Of a stretch of 64,000 nt of DNA, positions 42,199-53,745 are shown piece after piece; position 1 is the stretch's first letter; the number at the start of each line of letters is the position of its first letter. The notes under the pieces are model-generated. The model did not search any database. It was not told the DNA's origin and was given only the letters and a program-made list of their open reading frames with translations. The stretch is from Serpula lacrymans var. lacrymans S7.9 (lineage: Eukaryota; Basidiomycota; Agaricomycetes; Boletales; Serpulaceae). The stretch covers positions 1 to 64,000 of the forward strand of contig NW_006763312.1 of NCBI RefSeq assembly GCF_000218685.1. The letters are read 5' to 3'. A program made the position numbers and the translations under genes.

Positions 42199-43894
42199 TG
42201 TCAATGATGAAAACTGTTGTTAGAAAACCACACACAAAAAAAAACTAACACACAATCCTCCCAGATTCCACGGACCTTGTGTATGGGCTTTGCCTCCTAG
42301 AACAGTGGGTGCTCTAGTTGTTTGTGGGGTGGTATGTATGACAATCCTTCAAAGTCAAACCCAGAGATGTATGGGTGTGTGTTTTGAGGAGGAGGAATAG
42401 TTGGAAGATAAAAATAGGGGCTTTGTGATGAGTTTGGACAAGCACTACCTTGCTAATTGTAGCATAAGGTAGGTTTGAGAATGACAACATAACGAGGTTC
42501 CCAGTGATAGCAGGCTCCTGATGCACAAACTGTAGTGCTCAGAAGGACTCTATTCAAAAGGGATGATAATGATTTCAAAAGTGACGAGTGATGATGACAG
42601 CAGATAACAGTGGTAGCAGTGGGAAGTGATTTCTTCTTGTTTTTTTACAAGGTAAAATACAGGGGTTTATATAGTAAAAGAAAGATAGGCTATGCACAGT
42701 ATAGCTGTGCAAGAAGAATGACAAAGAATATGAAGGAAGGAATGTACGCTGACAAATCCTGCACAGGTAGTACATGATAAGATCATCAAAATAAGGAAAA
42801 GAAAGGGATAGAACAATGAATGCTGTGTAAGTAATGTCACAGGTTTGTACAGCCATAAAGATAAAGTAAAGTCTAATAGCAGAAAGAGAAAGAAATCATG
42901 ATGTCATGGGAAGATGCAGTAAAAAAAGGGCAAGGCAAAACAATATCAGTATCAACACAGTTCCTTTATTGTCTGTTAGACATTCTAAAAAAGAATGTTC
43001 TGCTAAAAAAACAAAAAAACTGGAGCCACTGGTCCACCACCTAGTCCAAATCCAACAGGTCCATGGCCTTACCAATGGACTGGTTGTATTGGACCACCTG
43101 GTCAAACAAGGGAGAGAGTGGAGTAATTCCAATTTGGAACAAATGAGTCCCAGGCAGCGTGTGGTAGGCGTAGCTGTAGCGAAGATGATGGACGAAAGAT
43201 AGGTGTACCCAAGTGAATGGGACGGCAATGAACATGGGCGATGCAAGGGGATGAACCTTCTCCAGCTCAAAAAATACCCACCCACGCTCTAACCAGGCAA
43301 GACGAGCAACTGACGTTTTGATAGTATATGATGGCAGATTGAGGTCATGAAGATGGACCTGTTGCCCTATTTGGACCGGCCGCCGGGGCTTTGCTGATAT
43401 CAGCAGTGGCACGTGGTAGTCAACAGATTGGCAACAGAAGCGGATAGGAAGTGGTGACATCAGAAATGGTGGGGGTGCAAATAAGATGAGGAGAAGGAGG
43501 GTGGAGGTGACAAAAAAGTGGATTAGAATGGGGATCCAGAAACAACCATCAGGTGAAAATAAAAGGGAGAGGAAGGGGCCCATGGTGGGGCTAGGCAAAG
43601 GAAGGGGAGTAAGGGAAACAACAAAAGCGAGGGCGCAATGCAATGTGTAGCCAGTGGCGACGCGAAAATTTGCTGAAATGCCGAAATGCGGAAAGTACCG
43701 GATGGAAAAGCAAAGGTGAGTGTGACTGGATTGCCTAATAGAGGTGGTGCTGATCAGCCACAAGTTCGAAAAAGGCAATATTAATTACTATTCCACGTGG
43801 CACTGTGCCTGTGTGGCGCAAAGGCGAGTCTTTTTGAATATTCACTTCGTTATTGACACCTGTCCATGCTACCAATCAACTTCGGTGCATGACA
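42199..43894 (-). mobile_element. LTR-like element X, copy 2 (1696 bp)
   Basis: Same termini as copy 1 (TGTCAATGATGA ... GGTGCATGACA). The TATA box (near 42665) and AATAAA (42965-42970) are kept. It is 75 bp shorter than copy 1, with the whole net difference downstream of the ORF on its coding strand. The flanks are unrelated: element X copy 3 (ACGT) on the left and Copia RT (CCGG) on the right, so no target duplication. Confidence 0.85.
43041..43778 (-). CDS. Conserved ORF inside LTR-like element X, copy 2 (up to 245 aa)
   Basis: Same length and frame as the copy 1 ORF, first ATG 66 codons in (MGPFLSLLFSPDGCFWIPIL). The hydrophobic helix and the block QIGQQVHLHDLNLPSYTIK are kept. Nine of ten residues agree with copy 1, with no indel. 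Unknown family. Confidence 0.55.
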   Translation of the reverse strand: MPFSNLWLISTTSIRQSSHTHLCFSIRYFPHFGISANFRVATGYTLHCALAFVVSLTPLPLPSPTMGPFLSLLFSPDGCFWIPILIHFFVTSTLLLLILFAPPPFLMSPLPIRFCCQSVDYHVPLLISAKPRRPVQIGQQVHLHDLNLPSYTIKTSVARLAWLERGWVFFELEKVHPLASPMFIAVPFTWVHLSFVHHLRYSYAYHTLPGTHLFQIGITPLSPLFDQVVQYNQSIGKAMDLLDLD

Positions 43895-44775
43895 CCGGAT
43901 CGACTCTAAGTTTGCAACCGGAGCAAAAACCTCCTGGTAATCAATCCCCTCCCTTTGAGTAAAACCTCGTGCAACAATCCGGAGTTTGTATCTCTCAATG
44001 TTTCCGTTTTGATCAAACTTGATCCGGAACACAGTTTTTGATGTGATGGGTTTTACTCCCTTTGGAAGTGGAACAGTGTCATATACTGCATTAGTATTGA
44101 GACTTAGGAGTTCCTCCTCCAAGGCAGACTTCCATAATTCTCCATCCTAACGTGATAAGGCTTCCTTTAGTGTCCTTGGAAGGTCTGTGTTAGATGGACC
44201 GGTACTTGCTATTCCAGCAAAGAATGTCTCCTCTGTATCAGATGTTTCTTCATGAACCTCAGGAGTGTTAGGTTTCTCCATGGAGTTGTCATGCTGCTCT
44301 TTTTGAGACTGTTTCTCATCTAGAGTCCTTTGATAATCTCGGTTTTTGTCTGCAGGACGGGTCTGGCGACTGCTTTTGCGTACTCCTAGGACTTCAACAG
44401 GCATAACTGCTCTTTTAGGAACTTGTGCAGGTACTCCAGGGAGTAGACACATTTGTGTGTGTGTTGCCCCACTCACTCCTGAAGGTGTTAAATCACTCCT
44501 CGGAGGTATTGGATGACCCCTCGGAGGTGTTGGATGCCTTCCAGAAGCTGATCCAATGGACAGGCTGTTTAGCTGTATCCGGACCTTTTCCACATTAGCT
44601 GGCTGTATGTTGAGGGACTGTCCTCCCACTGACTGTGACTCTACTTTGGCTTTCCATTCTGAAGATGGCCAGTGTTCAGGTCTTGGTTGTAGAGACTGTT
44701 GTGGAGGGTGTCTTAGCTGATCAGGTGCTCCCACTGCTCTTGGAACGTCTCCTGTAGCAGCACCCTCAGTTGAGA
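43895..44775 (-). pseudogene. Copia fragment (spacer and start of RT)
   Basis: Minus strand: the Pro/Ser-rich spacer before RT (RKSSRQTRPADKNRDYQRTL), a stop, then ALEEELLSLNTNAVYDTVPL, PITSKTVFRIKFDQNGNIER and EGIDYQEVFAPVANLESIR, cut at 43895 where element X begins. It is a different Copia family from the complete copies in this window. Confidence 0.85.
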
Positions 44776-47700
44776 AAAAGTTCAACAAGAAAGCCGAAGC
44801 CATCACTGACCCCGGCGCTTTTGAAGGAGAAAGCGCAATTTGCCGAATGTTGGATCAAACTACAAATTTGGGTCAAGGCAAATTGGGATGCATTTGCTGA
44901 CGACTTTGAGGTAGCATCTGCAGTGCTATCTCAACTAAAAGGAACTGTGGCGGGTTGATACACCCAAGTTAGATTACAGGAGTGCTACACCGCGGGTGTG
45001 TGGCTTACCTGGGACAATCTCAAGGTAGAGATTGAAAAATATTTCAAACCACAGGCTGAGCGTGACTGGGCTCGCCAACAAATCTGTTCCTTCAAACAAG
45101 GAAACATGAGGATGGATGATTACGTAACCTGGTTCCTGGCCCTCTCCATCCAAGGAGGGCTTGGCAATGAATATGCAGTAGAACTGCTGAAACACAATGT
45201 GAACCCCTGCATTGCAGAACAGATCTATCTGCAGGATACACGAAACAAGGACTTGGCTCTAGCGGCTGAGGAAGTACAACGAGTTGGTAGAGCCATGGAG
45301 CTCTATGCTATGCAACAACGTGGTGGGTCCACCACTAAAAACAACTTTTCCCAGAGGCACCCTGGGTCATCAAACCAAACTCAAAATCACTCTCACGGGT
45401 TCAAGCCGTTCGGGCTGCAGCCAGGGCAGGGTGCACCTATGGATATCTGCGCGGTCCAAGGTGGACAAATGCGCAGATTCAAGGGCAACTGCTACAACTG
45501 TGGCCAGGAAGGATACATGTCCTGAGATTGCAGAAATAGGGCGCAGGCCGCCCAACAAAAAAAAAATCAAGGGCACCAGGCGCGCCACTTAGAAGCAGAA
45601 AAAATGGACGATTGGCTCAATACTCTGGCCGTTCGTTCATACGTTGAGATCCAGGCTTTCTTTTACAACCAGCAGGTCGCTGAAATGAAAGCTCAGGGAA
45701 AAGAGTTCAGAGCTTAGGTCACTTGGGTGCCTTTGCTCCCCGTAACAATGAAGTAAACCACAACAAGGTGGCCCCTGCTCCAGGGTGTTGCACAAGCAAT
45801 CACAGAAAGAAGGGGGTGGCTCCCCAATTTGTAAAAAATAAATTTCTCAATTTGTTATCAGAAGTATGTACTTGTATGCAAAACTGTAACTGTGATATTT
45901 ATGATACCACAGCTGCACCAGCATCTCCCTTGGAGTGTGGCCCCGGCGAGACAAACACTAGGGTGCTTGATTCTGGTAGAATAAAAAATAAAAATATAGA
46001 AAATCTTAAAGTAGAAAAACATGTTTCTTTTGATATTTCTTCTCCTTCTTGTCTGGGGCATAGTACACCCAACCAATGCACTGCTTGATTCAGGCACTAA
46101 CGGCATCTTCATGGATCAAGTCTGGGCGGAGCAAATTAGACTCCCCCTTGTAAAATTAGATATATCTATTCCTGTCTATAACGTTGACGGTACGCTCAAC
46201 ACGGGTGGCTGCATCACGCACAAATGTTCTTTTGTTGTCAAGTACCAAGGACACAGAGAACAAATCATTGCAGAAACTACCCAACTAGGGAAGATTAATT
46301 TAATCCTAGGCTGGACCTGGCTATTTAAACACAATCCTAAAATCGACTGGCAGACAGGGGTTGTCACATTGTCACGTTGCCCTCAGGAGTGTGAGGACTT
46401 GGGTAAGCCAAGTCGTGTCCGTAAAACTGAGTGAGATGAAAGGATAGATGCTGGTCACGTTTATGCCCAACTCAGATCTTTAGATAAGATTGACAATGAC
46501 AATAACAAGGTAAAACCTGAGGAAGAGATTAAGAGGCTGGTACCTCCCGGGTACCATGACTTCTGGAAAGTCTTTTCAAAACATGAATCAGAGCGCTTCC
46601 CAGAGGCTAAGCCTTGGGACCATGCTATAGATTTGAAGGACACCTTCAAACCGAGAAAAGGACACATGATACCGCTCTCTGCTCCAGAAAGAGATGAGGT
46701 TTCTAGTTTCATAGATGAACAGCTTAGGAAGGGTTACATCAGACCTTCCAAAAGCCCTATGACGTCCCCGATGTTCTTCATTCCTAAAAAGGATGGTAAG
46801 AAGCATATGATTATGGACTATCATTACTTGAATGAGTACACGGTTAAAAACACATATCCACGGCCAGAACGGAATCAGGATGGACCCTGAGAAAGCTTAA
46901 GCTATTTTGGATTGGCCTGAACCTACTTGCATCTGTCAGGCAACGAATACGAAGCTATATAACAAAACTCAATGCTTGGTCAAGTCCTTGGTGCAAGGCA
47001 GTGAAGCAGGGTATAAGAGTTGAAGAGTATCGGTATAAGCGCAAATCCAAAATAATATTGAACTAAAGAATAATACATTGAGTATGTACTTCTTTATATA
47101 GTGAACAGCAAGGGTCAGACCGAGAAAGGGAAGAATTAAGAAAGTGGTCTGACCAACTGACTAACCAATAGGAAAAGAAAGAGAAAATGGTCTGATCTAT
47201 CGTATTTACTAATCGTATGAGAATAAGTATTGGTAAGGGGTGTGCGATTGGCTGTATCAGTAAGCCCATGAGAAGGCACTGACTCACAACCTTCTTCGCT
47301 TATCAATATCCCTCCAAAGTGTTCCCAGACATAGCACTGGATCGTTGCTATGCCATTTGGATATCTTCTCAAAGGTCTACAACAGGTCTCCTTTGTTGCA
47401 AGTACAATAGGACGTGAGTGTGAATAGAGAATAAGAAGAAAAAGGATAAAAGTAATAAGATACCGGCTGTGATCTCTAGTCCAAGAGCAAGAGGAGTGAC
47501 AGGGATTGAGTCTGTTAACCACAACATGATGGGAATGTGATGAGAAAATTTGATTCCTCACAGCGTCAAAGGAGTTAGGGCCTTCCTTGGCTTAGGCAAC
47601 TTCTACCGAAGATTTGTCGAAAACTTCGCAAAAATCACGAGACCGTTGAACAATCTCACCAAAAAGGATATCGTTTGGCACTGGGGCACCAAAGAACAAG

Positions 47701-47900
47701 AAGCTTTTGACAAGCTTAAACAGCCATTTACAACAGCGCCCATATTAGCATTTCCAGAATTAGACAAAGAGTTCCGGCTAGAAACCGACTCTTCTGCTTC
47801 TGGGGCTGTTTTGTCAATTAAATGCCCTGACGATCTTTGGAGGCCTTGTGCCTATTTATCACATAGTTTGTTGCCTACAGAGCGCAACCTGGACTCATGT
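44776..47900 (+). pseudogene. Gypsy fragment (gag, protease, partial RT, RNase H)
   Basis: Gag (AKANWDAFADDFEVASAVLS, VEIEKYFKPQAERDWARQQI) with a knuckle CYNCGQEGYMS, a TGA (45523-45525) at an expected Arg, then DC. Protease (ALLDSGTNGIFMD near 46080) follows, then RT N-terminal part (KGYIRPSKSPMTSPMFFIPK, YHYLNEYTVKNTYP). At about 46860 the sequence jumps to RMDPEKA-like coding, so roughly 450 bp holding the RT active site is missing. A solo LTR (46934-47562) interrupts it. RNase H (FLGLGNFYRRFVENFAKITR, FRLETDSSASGAVL) ends at about 47900, joined to Copia. Confidence 0.85.
46934..47562 (-). repeat. Solo LTR, family T, copy 2
   Basis: 629 bp; reverse complement begins TGTGAGGAATCA and ends GCCTGACA. 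Flanks GCATC (46929-46933) and GCGTC (47563-47567) match at 4 of 5. Removal restores the Gypsy frame from EPTC to VKGVRAFLGLG. Confidence 0.9.
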
Positions 47901-47902
47901 AG

Positions 47903-49710
47903 AACAGCCAAACAATGCCAATGTGATCGGAAGCAGATAAGTCTTCAAGGTCAAAAAGACCACATTTGGAGCTATTGACAAATACAAGGCCAGGTTAGTT
48001 GCACAAGATTTCAGTCAAGTAGAAGGGGCTGACTATTTTGATACCTTTGCGCCTATCACGAAAACAGCCTTGCTACGCATCATCTTCACAATAGCTGCCC
48101 AATAAAACTGGGAACTACATCAAATGGTCATCAAGACTGCTTACATAAAAGGTGAACTTGACAACAATGAAGTGATATTTATGGGTTAATCCCCAGGTTA
48201 TGCTACCCCAGGATGAGAGAAGCCAGTGCTTCGCCTAAATAAAATGCTGTATGGTGTTACGATAACGCATTTTTGGACCTTTAAATTTCATTCTCCTCTT
48301 TAAACTTTTACTGTAGTTTTTACACACTGTGCCATGCATCACTTTCCTTTTTGTTCAAACTCCACCTTCTCACGCCACGCTGCCTTTTTTATTTTTATTT
48401 TTAGCTACAAGTCTCTCACGCAGTGGAGCTGGTCACACAGGCTACGCCCTCTGACATCATCAGCCACTGCTTTTATCAACTGTACAGTACATAAGTACAA
48501 ATACTCTGTATTAGTATATATACCCCAATAGATCCAGGAGACTTCTCAGCGAGTCCTCCTGTTGTATACCCACAACTAACTCGGTCCTACCTAAGGGGTA
48601 ACCACTCCCTCATCACTACCTTTATAGTTTGTTTTAGTGTGCGCCAGAGTAACTAACTCTTGGTTGTTACAGTATGGCCTGAAAAAGGCAGGACACCGCT
48701 GGTACCAAACATTATGCAAGAACCTAAAGAAAATAGGGCTACAACAATGCAAGTCAGATCATGCTGTGTTTTACAGACAGAAAAGAACTAAGCTCACCAT
48801 CATAGCTGTCCATGTTGATCACATGACACTTGTTAATCTTGGGTAGTTGCATTGTATGCTGGGGATAGAGATCAAGAGAAACCGGCCCACCCAAACCATA
48901 AGTCTCTCCTAGTGCTCATATATTGATGCCATAGTGCAACAATTCCATCTTGAGGATACTAAACCATTGTTTATCCTGATAATCACAAACACTTACCTAA
49001 CCAAGGACCAATGTCCCAAGATGCCTGAAGATTTTGCGGATATGCAAGATGTCCCATATTGAGAGGTTGTTGGATCCCTCATGTATGCAGCTATTGCAAC
49101 TCGTCTGGACATAGCTCACACAGTCTTCATACTCTCAAGATATGTTGAGAACCCTGGGAAGCTGCACTGGGAAGCTGCAAAGAGAGTGATTAGATACCTA
49201 AACGGGACACGGGAATTATGGCTGTCCTATGGGCCAGAGAAATCAGACATCACCAGATACTGTGATGCTGATGGCAGCACCAACAATAATTGCCACACAA
49301 TTTTGGGATATGCCATCATGCTGGATGGCAGAACAATCTCCTGGTTCTTGAAACAGCAGGAATTGGTTGCGCTATCAACAACGGAGGCCAAGTACATGGT
49401 GGTGACCCACACCATGAAGGAACTCCTGTGGATCAGGATGTTTATGGACAGTCTTTGGAAACAATGTACCGACACTAATTTTATTTTGCAATAATCAATC
49501 AACAATTGCACTGTCAAAGATAAGCAATACCATGCAAGAACCAAACATATTGACATAAGACTTCACTTTGTACGTTATGCAATCAAGCAGGGCAAGATTG
49601 AGATAGTCTACTGTCCCACAGATGATATGATTGCAGACACACTTACTAAGGCCTTACCTTCTGCAAAAGCAAAACATTTTGCGGCAGCACTGGGACTTTG
49701 TGTAGCTTGA
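47903..49710 (+). pseudogene. Copia RT/RNase H fragment
   Basis: From about 47905: VFKVKKTTFGAIDKYKARLV, AQDFSQVEGADYFDTFAPIT, KMLYG, then (after a solo LTR) LKKAGHRWYQTLCKNLKKIG, a degenerate active site AVHVDHMTLV (Tyr/Phe-Val-Asp-Asp normally), SLMYAAIATRLDIAHTVFIL and RNase H ALSTTEAKYMVV. It ends DMIADTLTKALPSAKAKHFA near 49690 with a purine tract. Numerous stops. The fragment starts abruptly inside a Gypsy RNase H. Confidence 0.85.
48255..48671 (-). repeat. Solo LTR, family S, copy 4, TSD GTATGG
   Basis: 417 bp in reverse orientation (TGTTACGATAACG ... GGTTGTTACA), flanked by GTATGG (48249-48254 and 48672-48677; 5 bp plus one chance match is possible). Removal rejoins MLYG-LKKAGHRW of the Copia RT. 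Confidence 0.92.
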
Positions 49711-49717
49711 GGGGGAG

Positions 49718-49980
49718 TGTTGGAGGCAGCAGAGGATGAGGCAAGCATTGACAAAGTCTGTAAAAGGAAAGTGAAAAGGATGGGGTAGCCTGTGCACCCA
49801 ATATACCACCATCAGAAAACTTTTACTTTTGTTCACTTACATATAGCAAGTTGTTGCAATGTAACCACCTCGGTTATTCCCCCAGAATACTGAGGTAAGA
49901 TATTTATTTGGTTTTTATCAAATGTACCTAGTTTATCAGACTTGTTAGTCTCCATGTTTATCTAGGTACTTACTTCAACA
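49718..49980 (+). repeat. Probable 3' LTR (or part) of the Copia fragment
   Basis: TGTTGGAGGCAGCAG directly follows the purine tract GAGGGGGAG; a matching end CTTCAACA lies at 49980. The next bases repeat a CCCCCAG...CTGAG motif, so the LTR could extend further. Confidence 0.55.
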
Positions 49981-50045
49981 CACTCAGTTGTTCCCCCAGC
50001 ACACTGAGTCTTTGTGTTTATCTAGATTAGATGTCTCTTTGAAAT

Positions 50046-50385
50046 ATTAAAACCAAAGTTTGAATACTCTGGTGCACACAGTGATAAGCTAAGAGGAGGA
50101 TGGAGGAGTGGATAAACCCCTTATGATAGGACCAAGTAAATTAGTTGTGGGTATACAAGAGGAGGACTTGCTAAGGAGTCTTGTGGATCTATTTGGTAAA
50201 CCTAATACAGAGTGTTTGTACTTATGTACTATACAGCTGATGATGTTATAGGGCACAGCTCATGTGATCAGCTCCACTGCGAGAGAGACTTTGTATCTAA
50301 AAATAAAAAAAGGCAGTGCAGTATGAGAAAGTGGAGTTTGAACAAAAAGAAAGTGCTACATGGCATAATTGTGTGAAAAACATGA
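50046..50385 (+). repeat. Degenerate family S LTR, copy 5
   Basis: Recognisable by AACCAAAGTTTGAATACTCTGG, GAGGAGGACTTGCTAAGGAG and GCACAGCTCATGTGATCAGC-like blocks. The 3' end (TGTAACA) is lost and there are internal losses. Confidence 0.7.
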
Positions 50386-50444
50386 GTGCACCACACTGGT
50401 ATTGTGTGCAGTATGAGTGTGCCACATTTATGACTGGACACAAT

Positions 50445-50790
50445 TAGTTGCTTATGTGCTCACCCACAACCCAACCACCCTAACACCTCACTCGCTGCAG
50501 TGTCTACTATTGGCCCAATAGTGTCAACATAAAGTGATATTGAGCACCACTACATCAGAAAGTGTGAGTTGTAAAACAACCAGTTGAATGGCTGATACTA
50601 GCTCCATCAATGGCCTTGTCAATCATCTTCTGTACCATATCTTGTGTAATGTGTTCACCAGGGTGAATAACTCCATTGGCTCCAATGGCAGGAAAGACAA
50701 AGTTGTCAGCTTTCAGGGAGTGGCCATAGTGATGTTTCCGTAAAAAATCAAGCCACAGTGACAGCCAGTAGAAGGCATTACAAGATGGTA
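50445..50790 (-). pseudogene. Crypton-type tyrosine recombinase relic (C-terminal part)
   Basis: Minus strand: CNAFYWLSLWLDFLRKHHYG, HSLKADNFVFPAIGANGVIH, ITQDMVQKMIDKAIDGASIS, then TTHTF, TGA (50555-50557) where Arg of the His-x-x-Arg box is expected, then GAQYHFMLTLLGQ and a GGW box. Later Trp/Arg codons are TAG. The order fits the catalytic half of an Agaricomycete Crypton/tyrosine recombinase family that I recall. The N-terminal half and the final Tyr were not found. Confidence 0.6.
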
Positions 50791-51102
50791 AGTCAGTCTG
50801 ATGAAATATCCAAAATACAGTATATTGTCTGTTGATTGTGCCAGTTATGTGACATCATGAGAGGGAGGTTATCATACTAATGTTGGTAGACACTAAAAGA
50901 GGACTTGCTGAGTCCTTCCCCATGTATTGCTCAGGTATATATGCTACAATACACGAGTACTAAGTTGTGCTCAGCTTCTAGTCAATCCAGATGTCTACAT
51001 GTTAGGACAGATCATATCAATGCTCTAAAACTAACAAACCAAATAATTTTGTCTCTTGTTATTGCATGTATTGCACAGCTCAAAGATATCTTAAAATCAC
51101 TT

Positions 51103-51632
51103 TCACACCATATCAACTATATCATCTTCCACTATTTCATATCCCTCTAAACCTTCCGCTTCAGCTATTTGGCAAAGAAATTCCACCTCATCTACATTAT
51201 TGTCATTTTGCAGTATATTTTCATTGTTGTCACTTAATGTGAGGTCAATGAATTCAGCCACTCCTGTGTATCTTCTATGTGATGCAACAGTATTATCTGA
51301 GAACTCTTTCTTGGATGTGGTAAGTATACTGTGTGACTGAACAAAAAGTTTTAACGTGTATAATTCTTTGGAGGGATAACACACTGGATATTTTTGGCAA
51401 AACTGCCTACTAAGGTTAGGCTTTGCTTTCTCGAGCACAACAGCTGGAATTTTCAAGAGAAGGGATTTCCTGACCCCCGCTTTGCTTGGTTCTTGACTAT
51501 TACTATTAATCCTGGTTGCAGCCAGGTAAGGCTTCCCTGAGATCCGAACCTGATAAACCTGTGCACATCCTTTTGGGGATTTTCTTTTCCAAAAGCTGAC
51601 AATTGTAATTGAGGGAGTTAGTGGTCCTTTCC
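51103..51632 (-). CDS. Unidentified exon with an acidic tail and a SUMO-interaction-like motif
   Basis: A continuous minus-strand frame runs from an acceptor TGCAG (near 51633) to TAA/TAG at 51103. It includes PLTPSITIVSFWKRKSPKGC, KSLLLKIPAVVLEKAKPNLS and, near the end, VAEFIDLTLSDNNEN. IDLTLSD followed by acidic residues resembles a SUMO-interacting motif. An upstream exon is possible at 51722-51958 (PNTFSGLHVTLLYVKPLTSG). No in-frame stop over about 176 codons, unlike its neighbours. Family not recognised; a transposon-associated protein is possible. Confidence 0.4.
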
Positions 51633-51959
51633 CTGCATTACGTGGAAATTTTACGGAAAAACAATTGCTATGTCAGTTATTTGTGCAACAAATAGGGAAT
51701 AAACTCACACCACATAATTCACTAATGCACGCCACTGCCCACACATGTGCACAGAATTTGGAGTCTATGTCTACCCTTGGATCTGCACTTTTGACCCATC
51801 CAAACATTTTCTTGCATAGTAAGGTGAGCTAACAAAGGTTTGGTTGAGACTATAGGTGGAATAGCAGCAAAACCCTGCTCTCCTTCACTTCCAGAAGTTA
51901 GTGGTTTCACGTAGAGCAAAGTTACATGAAGGCCTGAAAAGGTGTTAGGGACCATCAAA

Positions 51960-52532
51960 TACTACATATAATTTTATTGCTAGCTTTGCGAGTTGTGCTG
52001 CCCAGCACCACAGACTCTGCAGCTCAGGGTTTAGGCCTCTTCCAGCATGGTTAATCTGACGGATGGCACATGCGCAATGTATGATAATACTATGCAATAA
52101 TTCATGTTAAATAGAACTAATAGTAAAATGGAGATCTACCTTCCACAAACCTTGTACACCTATAAAAACAGTTTGGCAGATGGAATAAAGAAAGTGGCAA
52201 AGAAAACAACAAAGAAAAAGGGGGGCCTGCAGTTCCTTTTTAAAAAGTTGTGGTTGAATACAAATATACCTGATTTGGTGGCCGCATAATCATGACATCA
52301 TTGCAAAACTTGAGAACTGGAGGTGCTAATGAAGGAATGCATCTCATGGTGGCACACAAATCTGGAACACAAAATTCCAGAGTAATGTTCAATGGCATGG
52401 TTGAATAGTGAGTTGAGTAGAATGATGCACATCATGAAAGTAGCATTGTGTTTTTTTGATGACACAATATACTCCTTGGTGTCATGACACAACCCCCTTC
52501 AAAACAACATGGTTTTCATTCTATAGCAGGTG
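51960..52532. other. Unassigned DNA
   Basis: No gene, clear repeat or element boundary seen. A short lysine-rich open frame occurs at 52104-52289. Confidence 0.4.
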
Positions 52533-53545
52533 TCGGAACCGTGACCTTTGGAAAAAGCGGAGTTTGGAGTGCGGAGATGGAGTGGAGAGAGGAACGGAGT
52601 ACGAGGTTGGGGGACTGACTTAGCTCATGTGCTAAGCCCTTCTGCAGACCTTGGTCCCTAACTAGTTGGAGTGAACAGATGAGAGTAGAGGATGAAAGGT
52701 GGAGTGGAGTAAAGGTCCGAAATTTAGAAAGGGACTTGAATAAAGGTGAGGGAGACTAGTTGATATTCAAACTGCAGGAACGGAGTACAAGAACTACAAC
52801 TTATTGTTAGTTTTGGTGATTTTGCACCTAGTTGTGCTATTTATTTTCTAAATCACTTTCCTCTTTATTCCTTTTGCTCTATTGTTCAGTATTCACCGAG
52901 CATTTTATAATTTTGCCTTTGTGGCTGATTTGTTTACCTTTGTTTACAAAACTTCGGATTAGTATTGCAGAGTCCAGTATTCCTATTCTTTAGTTACTCA
53001 TACTGGACTCTAGGTACTGTACACATTCTGTACTCTCTGATAATAAAGTTACTCATACTGGACTCTAGTTCTGTCTCTGTTAGCTCTCAGCAAGTGGCTA
53101 GAACACTTATATGCTATTGGAGGAATGGGAGTTTGTAAGGAGTGACTTGTAATATGGGTACAGAGTTCCATGCGGACAACTATCTAGCAAGGGAAAATTA
53201 TATGTGGGAGGAGTAGCCTTAAATTACAGAGTCCATGAGGAATATGAAAATGTATCTGAGCAGATGTCCGGAGTACCATGTGGAGGTGGGGTGCAATGTT
53301 ATGCCAAACGGCAGAATACGAGGAGCATAATTCTGAGAGTACCAATAATTTGGGGGGGTTGGGACTTGAGAAATGTTTTCTTCAGAAATTCCAGAGTTCT
53401 GCCTTCTGGCATAAATATAACATATATATACTGCCCAAAATTTCAAAGCTTTCATCATTTGTTCTCTTGCCTGAGGATCTATACCATCTACTGTATTATA
53501 TGTAACTATAGCACCAGCTATAGGAACCAATATTAAGCTTTACAT
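52533..53545 (-). repeat. Unclassified repeat R1, inverted copy, split by a Copia solo LTR
   Basis: Reverse complement matches 25600-26272 and begins TGTCGGAACCGTGACC on the plus strand. At the far end the minus strand reads IVPIAGAIVTYNTVDGIDPQ and then ISEENISQVPTPPNYWYSQN, perhaps an old coding 3' end. It is interrupted at 52805-53105. Confidence 0.55.
52805..53105 (+). repeat. Solo LTR related to the complete Copia elements, TSD CTTAT
   Basis: Diverged copy of the Copia LTR (TGTTAGTTTTGGTGATTTTG..., with TTTGTTTACAAAACTTCGGA and both TTACTCATACTGGACTCTAG repeats). It ends at GCTAGAACA, so it has a canonical TG...CA but lacks the last ~25 bp of the young LTRs. CTTAT flanks it (52800-52804, 53106-53110). 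Confidence 0.88.
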
Positions 53546-53745
53546 GCATTATGATAGCAGGTAATCCAATGGGGACATGGATCAAATGCACTTTTTACCC
53601 ATGTAATCTGATCAGGATACAAACCAAATCAACTATTTATTGGAGCTTTATCAATGTTGTGAAAGTAGGTTATCAAATGAGGGCATACATTACATGTACT
53701 TCCACCACATAATCTGATAAGGGTACAAATCAGACCAATTATTTA

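Noticed and set aside
49081..49494. Separate gene for a 137-codon frame
   Set aside because: It is the RNase H part of the decayed Copia fragment.
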